Origin: Streptosporangiaceae bacterium
GTDB taxonomy: Bacteria > Actinomycetota > Actinomycetes > Streptosporangiales > Streptosporangiaceae
DNA: 5,545 nucleotides
Direction: 5' to 3'
NCBI GenBank assembly: GCA_030040475.1
Contig: JASHTQ010000513.1
Location: 1 to 5,545 of the forward strand
Below, piece after piece: positions 1 through 5,401 of this stretch. The notes below the pieces were generated by a model. The model was not told the origin of the DNA and made no database searches. It saw only the letters and a program-made list of their open reading frames with translations. A program made the position numbers and the translations under genes. How positions within the stretch are numbered: position 1 is the first letter of the stretch; each line of letters starts with the position of its first letter.

Positions 1-82
1 GGCCCTCGAAGAACAGCGAGTCGTAGTCGCCCTGCCGCTCAAACGCCAGCTCGGCCTGCCGTGCCAGGTTCTCGGAATCCAT
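1..82 (-). CDS. AMP-binding acyl-CoA synthetase (FadD-like), N-terminal fragment
   Basis: Only the first 27 codons are in the window; the gene continues past the left edge. Read on the minus strand from ATG at 82-80 the protein begins MDSENLARQAELAFERQG and goes on with DYDSLFFEG. The pattern NLARQAE-AFERxGDxxSLFFEG resembles the N-terminus of actinobacterial adenylate-forming fatty acyl-CoA ligases, which activate carboxylic acids with ATP and CoA in the cytoplasm. A GAGG ribosome-binding sequence sits about 8 bases upstream of the ATG, which supports this start. The frame stays open upstream (it would read YFDIKLADHKTLRRD before the Met) but I see no better start codon there. The gene is divergent from the acyl-CoA dehydrogenase at 243, the next enzyme in beta-oxidation, so a functional link is plausible. 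Family assignment rests on a short stretch and is moderate; that this is a real coding start is more certain. Confidence 0.6.
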   Translation of the reverse strand, partial: MDSENLARQAELAFERQGDYDSLFFEG

Positions 83-242
83 ATCCCGCCTCAGTGTCTT
101 ATGGTCGGCCAGCTTGATGTCGAAGTACGCTCCCTGATCATCGTGGACGATCCGGGCCGGACCTGGCCAGCCCGCGAACCCGCTTGTTCCCGTTCCCGTC
201 CCGGCCTTCCGCCGTACGCCGCGCCGGGTTAGTGTCGCGCTC
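83..242. promoter_or_regulatory. Divergent intergenic region between acyl-CoA ligase and ACAD1
   Basis: This 160-base gap separates two divergently transcribed genes, so promoters for both should lie here. Visible elements are a short palindrome ATCGT-GG-ACGAT at 140-151, a CTGGCCAG palindrome at 163-170, and a tandem run of GTTCCC, GTTCCC, GTCCC at 186-202. Any of these could be an operator, but none matches a binding site I can name. No convincing minus-strand promoter hexamers are evident. Confidence 0.4.
207..242 (+). promoter_or_regulatory. Candidate promoter giving a leaderless ACAD1 mRNA
   Basis: TAGTGT at 230-235 fits the actinobacterial -10 pattern TANNNT and ends 7 bases before the ATG at 243. 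Transcription would then start at or next to the A of the start codon. A weak -35 candidate, TTCCGC, lies at 207-212 with 17-base spacing. No Shine-Dalgarno sequence precedes the ATG, as expected for a leaderless gene. This is a pattern match only. Confidence 0.35.
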
Positions 243-1454
243 ATGGTGACCCAGGCGGAATTCGACGAGTTGCTGAAGCTGCTGCGCGATTTCATCCGGC
301 GCGAGGTGATGCCCGCCGAGGCGGACATCGACGAATCCGACGAGATCCCGCCCCGGCTGATCGCGCAGGCCAAGGAGATGGGCCTGTACGGCTACGCGCT
401 GCCCGGCCAGTACGGCGGCCTCGGCCTCTCGGTCGAGCAGCAGGTCCGGGTGACGATCGAGCTGGGCTACACGAGCCCGGCGTTCCGGTCGCTGTTCGGC
501 ACCAACAACGGGATCGCCGGCCAGGTGCTTGTCCTGGCCGGCACCGGGCAGCAGCGCGAGCGCTGGCTGCCCCGGCTGGCCTCCGGCGAGGTGGTCGCCT
601 CGTTCGCGCTGACCGAGCCGGACGCCGGGTCGGACCCGAGCCGGCTGACCACGAGCGCCCGGGCCGAAGACGGGGGCTGGGTCATCGACGGCCTCAAGCG
701 CTACATCACCAACGCCCCGATGGCGGACGTGTTCATGGTGTTCGCGCGGACCGATCCGCAGGCCCCGCCAGGCAGGGGCATCGGCGTGTTCATCGTGCCC
801 GCGGGCACCGCCGGGGTCACCGTGGCGGCCCGCGACCACAAGATGGGCCAGGCCGGCGCCTGGACCGCCGACGTGGTGTTCGCCGACGCCCGGGTGCCCT
901 TTGACGCGCTCGTCGGCGGGGAGGCCCAGGCGGGCTACGCCACGGCGATGCGCAGCCTCGCGCACGGGCGCCTGATCATCGCGGGGATGTGCGTCGGCGT
1001 CGCGGCCAGGCTCGTCGACGAGAGCGTGACCTACGCCAGCGAGCGCTCCCAGGGCGGCCACACGATCGGCGAGTACCAGCTCGTCCAGGGAATGCTCGCG
1101 GACTCGCAGACCGAGTACATGGCGGCCCGGGCGCTGGTGCTCGACGCTGCGGCGCAGTACGACAGCGGTGCCGACCGGCGGCTCGCCCCTTCGGCGGCGA
1201 AGTACTTCGCCAGCGAGGCCGTCGGCCGGATCGCCGACCGCGCGGTCCAGATCCACGGCGGCTCCGGCTACATCCGCGGCATCCCGGTCGAGAGGCTGTA
1301 CCGCGACGTGCGCCTGTTCCGCATCTACGAGGGGACCAGCCAGATCCAGCAGCTCGTCATCGCCCGCGAGCTGCTCAGGACCAGCCAGGCGGCACCTGCT
1401 AAACGGGCATTAGCCACTGCTTTCACAATAGGTGATTTATGTGTAACCGATTGA
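243..1454 (+). CDS. Acyl-CoA dehydrogenase (catalytically complete), ACAD1
   Basis: This 403-residue cytoplasmic flavoprotein should oxidise an acyl-CoA to the 2-enoyl-CoA, passing electrons from FAD to ETF. Order along the chain: N-terminal helical domain with GLYGYALPGQYGGLGLS (about residues 47-63), the FAD motif ALTEPDAGSD (about 122-131), the RYITNAP strand (about 153-159), and a C-terminal helical domain with IHGGSGYIRGIPVERLYRD (from about 337). IYEGTSQIQQLVIARELL follows, in which Glu363 aligns with the catalytic Glu of medium/short-chain ACADs. The ATG at 243 is chosen because the protein begins at the usual family position; GTG at 246 is one codon on. The conserved family end is at about Arg379. 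The remaining 24 residues (1380-1454) have no family counterpart and become AT-rich with TTA, ATA, GTA and AAA codons, so the native stop was probably lost. The divergent acyl-CoA ligase suggests a shared catabolic role. Chain-length specificity cannot be read from sequence. Confidence 0.93.
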   Translation: MVTQAEFDELLKLLRDFIRREVMPAEADIDESDEIPPRLIAQAKEMGLYGYALPGQYGGLGLSVEQQVRVTIELGYTSPAFRSLFGTNNGIAGQVLVLAGTGQQRERWLPRLASGEVVASFALTEPDAGSDPSRLTTSARAEDGGWVIDGLKRYITNAPMADVFMVFARTDPQAPPGRGIGVFIVPAGTAGVTVAARDHKMGQAGAWTADVVFADARVPFDALVGGEAQAGYATAMRSLAHGRLIIAGMCVGVAARLVDESVTYASERSQGGHTIGEYQLVQGMLADSQTEYMAARALVLDAAAQYDSGADRRLAPSAAKYFASEAVGRIADRAVQIHGGSGYIRGIPVERLYRDVRLFRIYEGTSQIQQLVIARELLRTSQAAPAKRALATAFTIGDLCVTD

Positions 1455-1462
1455 AATCACCT
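1430..1462. repeat. 9-bp perfect inverted repeat over the ACAD1 stop codon
   Basis: AGGTGATTT at 1430-1438 and AAATCACCT at 1454-1462 are exact reverse complements separated by 15 bases. The TGA stop of ACAD1 (1452-1454) abuts and shares one base with the right arm. The repeat lies in an AT-rich island (27 G/C in the 65 bases 1396-1460, about 42%) in an otherwise GC-rich window. It could be a hairpin terminator for ACAD1, although no U-tract follows, or a dyad operator for the SGNH esterase 70 bases downstream. The sequence alone does not decide between these. Confidence 0.6.
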
Positions 1463-1532
1463 CTCGCCCCGTGATAGGAGAAGAGCAGTCCCGTGCGATT
1501 TCAGGGCCTTCCTCGACCCGGTGGGGTGAATT

Positions 1533-2351
1533 GTGCGCGTTTTGTCCATTGTTTCCGGTGCGATGCTTGCCGCCGCTTCGGCCGTCGGACTCACGGTGGC
1601 GCTGACCGCCTCGCCGGCCGCCAACGCCGCCCCCGCCGTCAACTACGTGGCGCTCGGTGACTCCTACTCTTCAGGAGTGGGCGCGGGGGATTACATCTCC
1701 TCGAGCGGAAGCTGTGACCGCAGCACGAACGCCTATCCGGAGCAGTGGGCCGACGCCAACCATCCCGCCTCGTTCACGTCGGTGGCCTGCTCGAACGCGA
1801 CCACGTCCACCGTGGACAGCAGCCAGCTGTCGGCGCTGAGCTCGCAGACCACGCTGGTCAGCATCACGATCGGCGGCAACGACGTGGGCTTCAGCAGCGT
1901 CATGACGACCTGCGTGCTGCTGCCGACCAGTTCCTGCCTGAGTGCCGTCTCTGCCGCCGAGGCCCTCGTCGCCGACGTGCTGCCCGGCAGCCTCAACGTC
2001 ACCCTGCAGGCCATCAGGCACGACGCGCCCAACGCGAAGATCGTCGTCGTCGGCTATCCCGACCTCTACGACCTGTCCAAGTCCAGCAGTTGCATCGGGC
2101 TGAGCACCGCCGACCGCACCGCCCTCAACCAGGGCGCCGACGACCTCGACAGCGCGCTGGCGACGGCCGCGGCGCACAACGGCGACACGTTCGCCAGCGT
2201 GCAGAGCCAGTTCGCCGGCCATGAGATCTGCGACTCCGCCAGCTGGCTGCACTCGGTTGACATCTTGTCGCTCGGCTCGTCGTACCATCCCACCGCCACC
2301 GGCCAGGAAGACGGCTACCTCCCCGTGTTCACCGCCGCCGCCAAGGCCTGA
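1533..2351 (+). CDS. Secreted SGNH/GDSL-family esterase or lipase
   Basis: This 272-residue hydrolase has a signal peptide (residues 1-32: one early Arg, a hydrophobic Ala/Val/Leu core, and an A-N-A cleavage motif before APAVNY). It should act outside the cell on ester or lipid substrates. Block I is YVALGDSYSSG with nucleophile Ser44; Gly86-area SVACSNATT gives block II; GGND at 114-117 supplies block III with the oxyanion-hole Asn116; SYHPTATGQ supplies catalytic His252. The six cysteines (61, 86, 127, 135, 187, 233) match the three-disulfide layout of Streptomyces extracellular SGNH lipases and esterases such as the S. coelicolor type. The residue three before His252 is Ser249, not the usual Asp, so a Ser-His dyad assisted by a backbone carbonyl is likely, as known in some Streptomyces members. 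GTG at 1533 is the start: an in-frame TGA lies at 1527-1529, and GGGG at 1523-1526 gives a ribosome-binding site 6 bases upstream. The gene appears monocistronic, with hairpins on both sides. Confidence 0.93.
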   Translation: MRVLSIVSGAMLAAASAVGLTVALTASPAANAAPAVNYVALGDSYSSGVGAGDYISSSGSCDRSTNAYPEQWADANHPASFTSVACSNATTSTVDSSQLSALSSQTTLVSITIGGNDVGFSSVMTTCVLLPTSSCLSAVSAAEALVADVLPGSLNVTLQAIRHDAPNAKIVVVGYPDLYDLSKSSSCIGLSTADRTALNQGADDLDSALATAAAHNGDTFASVQSQFAGHEICDSASWLHSVDILSLGSSYHPTATGQEDGYLPVFTAAAKA

Positions 2352-2364
2352 CCGACGTCTCTGA

Positions 2365-2383
2365 CCGCGCCCTGCCGGCGCGG
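2365..2383 (+). terminator. GC hairpin after the SGNH esterase gene
   Basis: CCGCGCC (2365-2371) pairs perfectly with GGCGCGG (2377-2383) around the 5-base loop CTGCC, starting 13 bases after the esterase stop codon. No T-run follows, which is common for hairpin terminators in GC-rich actinomycetes. Position and perfect pairing support a terminator; function is inferred. Confidence 0.5.
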
Positions 2384-2405
2384 CGTACGAGTCCCGCAGC
2401 TCCAT

Positions 2406-3479
2406 TTGGTTATGTTCATATGCATGTTCGATGAACGTGACATCCTGGACGGGCTGAACGAGCAGCAGCGGCGGGCGGTCACGCACACCGGCGGCCCGCT
2501 GCTTGTACTGGCCGGGGCCGGCACCGGCGGGCGGCCGCCGACATGCTCGCCCGTGCCGCCTCAGGCGGGTCCGAGCGGATCTGCGGCGGCACGTTCCATG
2601 CCCTCGCGCACAAGATCATCCGCCAGCACGCGGAATCGTTCTCCCTGCCGCCGCAGTTCACCATCCTCGACCCGGCCGACACCGCCGACATCCTCGATGC
2701 GCTGCGCCCCGACCACGGTCTGACCGATACCGGGCAGCGGTCGCCGAAGGCCGTCGCGTGTGCCGACATCTACACCCCGCTGCGTGAACACGGGACGGCC
2801 GGTCAGCGAGGTGGTCACCGCAAGCTTCCCGTGGTGCGCCCCGTTCACCAGCCAGCTGGCAGGCCTGTTCCGCGCCTACACCGCCAGCAAGCGCGCCAGG
2901 CACCTGCTGGACTTCGACGACCTGCTGCTGCAGCCCGAGGCCGCGCCGATCCGCTCCAGGGCTGCCGTGACGGCCACGCTGACCCGGCTGGCCGCGGCCG
3001 CGGCCCAGCCCTCCCTGCACGACGCGCTCGCCGAGCTCACCCTGGATCCGCCGGTCTCGGCGTCGGACCTGGCAGGCCCGCCGCGCCTGGACGAGGACCA
3101 CCTGACCATTTCCACCATCCACGCAGCCAAGGGCCTGGAATGGCCGGTCGTCCACCTGCCCCAGCTGGTGGACGGCGCGGTACCGAGCGACATGGCCCTG
3201 GGAGACCCCGGCGGGCTGGCCGAGGAGCACCGCCTGTTCTACGTCGCGGTCACCCGCGCCCGTGACTGCCTGTACCTGTACGCGCCGCTGCGCCTGCACC
3301 GCCATCGCCGCGGCCGCGACGACCGGCACGGCTTCGGCCAGCTGACCCGTTTCCTCGAGCCCAGGGCGCTGGCCGCCTGCGGCCACGCCATGGCCGCCTC
3401 GTCCGCCCCGGCGCTGCCGTCGGTCGGCGCGCTCACGGTCAAGGTGGACGCCGCCCTCGGCTCCCGCTGGGACGGCTGA
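2406..3479 (+). pseudogene. Decayed UvrD/Rep-type ATP-dependent DNA helicase
   Basis: Three pieces of one superfamily 1A helicase lie in order. Piece A (from TTG 2406; ATG 2412 or 2424 are alternatives) carries LNEQQRRAV (Q motif) and GGPLLVLAGAGTG, then stops matching just before the Walker A Lys-Thr. Piece B (about 2525-2777, another frame) resumes at RRAAADMLARA, the end of motif Ia, and carries GTFHALAHKIIRQHAESF and FTILDPADTADIL. Piece C (2778-3479, the first frame again) begins RCVNTGRPVSEVV and has HLLDFDDLLL, motif V (TISTIHAAKGLEW) and motif VI (EEHRLFYVAVTRARD). The A/B junction implies a deletion of roughly 80-90 bases. The B/C junction is one extra C in CCCC at 2775-2778. The Walker B DExxQ and motifs III and IV are missing between DFDDLLL and PEAAPIRSR, another large deletion that left the frame open. 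Intact relatives are roughly 650-700 residues; about 355 codons remain. It cannot bind ATP or act as a helicase. Confidence 0.88.
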
Positions 3480-3489
3480 GCGCCGAACC

Positions 3490-3511
3490 CCTGGTCACGC
3501 CCGTCACCAGG
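3490..3511 (+). terminator. Imperfect hairpin after the helicase remnant
   Basis: CCTGGT (3490-3495) pairs with ACCAGG (3506-3511). A C-C mismatch and an AC/GT inner pair close on the loop GCCC. It begins 10 bases after the helicase remnant's stop. It may be the old gene's terminator, or chance structure in GC-rich DNA. Confidence 0.35.
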
Positions 3512-3623
3512 TCCCAGGATTGCCCCTAATGCGCGGCCCCTGTCCGATACGATGAGGCGCTGACCGGGTCCGTCACCGCCGTCACTGGCACACCCCTAAA
3601 GCCCCGCTTAAGCAGCCCCACTC
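3512..3623 (+). promoter_or_regulatory. Upstream region of ACAD2 with a possible -10 box
   Basis: TACGAT at 3548-3553 fits the TANNNT -10 pattern and would place a transcript start near 3560, giving a leader of about 64 bases. No -35 with good spacing is visible; the nearest candidate, TTGCCC at 3520-3525, is 22 bases away. The motif CCGTCAC recurs at 3501-3507 and twice more around 3570-3586. GCTTAAGC at 3606-3613 is a perfect 8-base palindrome. No Shine-Dalgarno sequence precedes the ATG at 3624. Confidence 0.25.
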
Positions 3624-4805
3624 ATGTCCATCCCCGACTCCCTTGCCCTCAGCGAAGGCCAGCGTGCCCTGCAGGACAGCTTGCGCGGCTTCCTCGCCGA
3701 CCAGCTCTCCTCGGCCACGCTGCGCAGCATGCTCGACAGGGAACCCGGCTACGATCCGCAGCTGCACTCCCGGCTGACCGGCCAGCGGGGCCTGGCCGGG
3801 CTGATGATCCCCGCGGAGTTCGGCGGACTTGGCCTGTCCGCGGTCGAAGCCAGCGTGATGCACACCGAACTCGGCCGGGCGCTCTACCCTGGCCCGTTCC
3901 TGCCCAGCGCCCTGGCCGCCACGGTCCTGCTGGCGTCCGGCGACCAGGAGGCCCGCGAACGCTGGCTCCCGGTCCTGGCCGACGGCTCGGCGACCGGGAC
4001 GGTAGCAGCGGCGGATCAGACCGGCCGCTGGTCGCCTGGTCCCGACAGCGTCCGGGGCAAGCTGACGACAGAGGGCTGGCAGCTGAGCGGCCGCAGGTGG
4101 TTCGTCATCGCAGCCCACGTCGCGGACGTGATAGTGGTACCCGCGGTTACCGAGTCGGGACCGGCGATGTTCCTGGTCGAACCGGGCGCCCCGGGCTTCG
4201 AGGTCTCCCGGCACATCGACATGGACCTGACCAGGAGGATAAGCGTCACCGCCTTCGAGACGACCCCTGCGCTGCTGCTCAGCCAGGACGCAGACGCGGC
4301 CGCCGCCCTCGAACGAGCCGAGCACGAATTCCTCCTGGCCACCGCGGCAGAGGCCGCCGGCGGCATCGAATGGTGCCTGGACGCGAGCATCGCGTACGCA
4401 GAGGAGCTCGAACAGTCCGAGCTCCCGCCCGGCTCGCTGGGGTCCATCGCCCGGGTCTGCGCCGACATGGTCGCCGACTTCAAGTCCGTATCATCCGCCG
4501 CGAGGTACGCCGCCGTCGCCACCGCGGACGGCTCGGCACGTGCCCCCATGCTGGCGCGCGCCGCCGTGCTGCGCGCCGCCGAGGCCTACCGCGACGTGAC
4601 CGAAGCCGCCGTCCGCCTGTTCAGCGGCACCGGGTCCGCCGCCGAGGACGACGTGCCCTTGTACTACCGCCGTGCCTGGTCGGCAGAGCGCCTGGGTGGC
4701 GGCCCGCAGGCGCACAAGGACGCCATCGACGGCCTAGCGCGCCGTGATCAAGCCGACGAAGCTGACAGTCCCGGCGGCCCCGAGGGCCTCACGGCATTCG
4801 AGTAG
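3624..4805 (+). CDS. Acyl-CoA dehydrogenase-like protein with degenerate FAD motifs, ACAD2
   Basis: The 393-residue chain has the ACAD fold signature from end to end: LSEGQRALQDSLRGFLAD, GLAGLMIPAEFGGLGLS (about 53-69), ELGRALYPGPFLPSA, GWQLSGRRWFVIAAHVADVIVV in the beta domain, and AAEAAGGIEWCLDASIAYA and LYYRRAWSAERL in the C-terminal helices. The usual TExxAGSD becomes AADQTGRWSPG. The RxQFGRPIGSFQ block aligns without gaps to LEQSELPPGSLG (Arg, Phe, Gly and Gln changed). QxHGGIGF becomes RLFSGTGS. No C-terminal catalytic Glu motif is visible. Such losses are known in the partner subunits of heteromeric actinobacterial ACADs, including the alpha2-beta2 steroid-degrading enzymes, so this may be a structural subunit; a recently inactivated enzyme is the alternative. 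ATG 3624 is the only usable start because in-frame TAA lies at 3609-3611. No partner subunit is adjacent. The last 20 or so residues (DQADEADSPGGPEGLTAFE) lie beyond the family end. Confidence 0.85.
   Translation: MSIPDSLALSEGQRALQDSLRGFLADQLSSATLRSMLDREPGYDPQLHSRLTGQRGLAGLMIPAEFGGLGLSAVEASVMHTELGRALYPGPFLPSALAATVLLASGDQEARERWLPVLADGSATGTVAAADQTGRWSPGPDSVRGKLTTEGWQLSGRRWFVIAAHVADVIVVPAVTESGPAMFLVEPGAPGFEVSRHIDMDLTRRISVTAFETTPALLLSQDADAAAALERAEHEFLLATAAEAAGGIEWCLDASIAYAEELEQSELPPGSLGSIARVCADMVADFKSVSSAARYAAVATADGSARAPMLARAAVLRAAEAYRDVTEAAVRLFSGTGSAAEDDVPLYYRRAWSAERLGGGPQAHKDAIDGLARRDQADEADSPGGPEGLTAFE
4403..4425. repeat. 8-bp perfect hairpin inside ACAD2
   Basis: GGAGCTCG (4403-4410) and CGAGCTCC (4418-4425) are exact reverse complements around a 7-base loop, AACAGTC. 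The hairpin encodes EELEQSELP, the segment where the conserved RxQFGRPI motif of the family has been lost. Confidence 0.5.
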
Positions 4806-4817
4806 CTGCTTCGATAT
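4737..4817 (-). pseudogene. Possible scrap of a carboxymuconolactone decarboxylase-like gene
   Basis: Read on the minus strand, this stretch encodes ISKQLLECREALGAAGTV followed by SFVGLITAR and a stop at 4736-4734. The pattern LLxxxxxLGxxGTVxxVxLI resembles a helix of the carboxymuconolactone decarboxylase/AhpD-like family (LGEAGTVELVALIGYY in typical members). It lies antisense to the extra C-terminal tail of ACAD2. No rest of the family domain is present on either side, so at most it is a fossil fragment, and a chance match is a real alternative. Confidence 0.2.
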
Positions 4818-4859
4818 CTCGTTTTGTGTGATCCCGGCGGATGCATCAGGCTGGTAGCC

Positions 4860-5331
4860 ATGCCCGTTCGTCCTCGCGTCCGTGCAGACATGCCCGAATG
4901 CGTCGCGGTGCTGCGGTGAGTCCACGAGACGAATGGCTATCCTTCGCGAATTCGGACTGGTAGCGCGTCTATTCGTCGATCCGGCGGCGCGGCGCGCAGG
5001 CCATGCCCGCGGGCTCCTCGAGACCGTCACAGGTTACGCCGCGGGTCAGGGCCTCCAGCCGACCCTCGACGTCGTCGACGACAGCCTGGCCGCCATCGCT
5101 CTCTACGAAGGAGCCGGATGGCAGCTCGTCGGCACCGAGAGCGCGACATGGGTAACCCCAGCCGGGACCACGCCCACGATCCGGTGGTACCTAGCGCCGT
5201 GGCCGGACACGTTCGCCCCGCGGATCGCACCCGCCGCATCTCACCTGCCTCACCCGCCGCTGCCATCCGCCGCCGGCCGGATCGTGGGTCAAAACCTCCC
5301 CGATAAGGGCAGTAACGACCCACGATCATGA
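4860..5331 (+). pseudogene. Broken GNAT-family N-acetyltransferase
   Basis: Two parts of one GNAT gene (acetyl-CoA-dependent N-acetyltransferase; acceptor unknown) survive in different frames. The first, from ATG 4860, reads MPVRPRVRADMPECVAVLR, the usual beta-1/alpha-1 opening. It meets TGA at 4917-4919 and then continues in frame with VHETNGYPS. The second, from about 4963 in another frame, reads ARLFVDPAARRAGHARGLL (motif A, the acetyl-CoA pyrophosphate loop R-R-A-G-H-A), then LDVVDDSLAAIALYEGAGW (motif B) and the final strands VGTESATWV and IRWYLAP. Roughly 40-50 residues (beta-2 to beta-4) are missing between the parts, indicating a deletion with a frame change. The second frame then runs on through a Pro/Ala-rich stretch to TGA at 5329-5331, beyond the normal end of the family. 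An ATG at 4882 would start the second frame, but it translates non-homologous sequence first. No ribosome-binding site is evident. Most likely non-functional. Confidence 0.85.
5280..5327. repeat. 48-bp element bounded by an 11-bp perfect inverted repeat
   Basis: GATCGTGGGTC (5280-5290) and GACCCACGATC (5317-5327) are exact reverse complements separated by 26 bases. The spacer is less GC-rich than its surroundings and contains a short CCC-GATAA-GGG mini-stem at 5299-5309. The element overlaps the read-through tail of the GNAT remnant and ends just before its stop codon. It could be a terminator, a dispersed palindromic repeat of the REP/MITE kind, or the footprint of a mobile element; the window holds a single copy. 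Confidence 0.65.
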
Positions 5332-5401
5332 CAACAGGTCCGGATCAGGGCGGCGAAGGGAATCACGCGGACGGCTGCCGCGGCGCCCGGCGAGGCAACC
5401 G

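Noticed and set aside
83..175. In-frame upstream extension of the minus-strand acyl-CoA ligase (QGAYFDIKLADHKTLRRD)
   Set aside because: The frame is open but has no ATG, GTG or TTG with a ribosome-binding site, and the ATG at 82 has a GAGG at proper distance and begins at the normal family position.
138..1256. A 372-codon minus-strand open frame opposite ACAD1
   Set aside because: Its translation is Arg/Gly/His-rich low-complexity sequence typical of the antisense of GC-rich genes. ACAD1 on the plus strand has unmistakable family motifs.
1493..1560. GTG at 1493 preceded by AGGAG at 1476-1480 as a start for the esterase or a leader peptide
   Set aside because: It is in a different frame from the esterase, spacing is long (12 bases), and the translation is Arg/Cys-rich with no resemblance to anything. 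An in-frame TGA at 1527 also bars upstream starts for the esterase.
1671..2486. A 271-codon minus-strand open frame opposite the esterase
   Set aside because: It is an antisense shadow: low-complexity Gly/Arg/Val-rich product, no motifs, and it runs through the esterase terminator.
2700..2790. Programmed ribosomal frameshift in the helicase at the C-run
   Set aside because: There is no slippery heptamer or downstream pseudoknot evident, and the Walker A lysine and motif II are missing anyway, so decay explains the data better.
4097..4747. A 216-codon alternative plus-strand frame inside ACAD2
   Set aside because: The translation is Arg/Gly-rich with no motifs, while the overlapping frame has continuous ACAD homology.
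4841..4963. Small open frame MHQAGSHARSSSRPCRHARM... upstream of and overlapping the GNAT remnant
   Set aside because: There is no ribosome-binding site and the product is Arg/Ser-rich; it overlaps the recognisable GNAT N-terminus in another frame.
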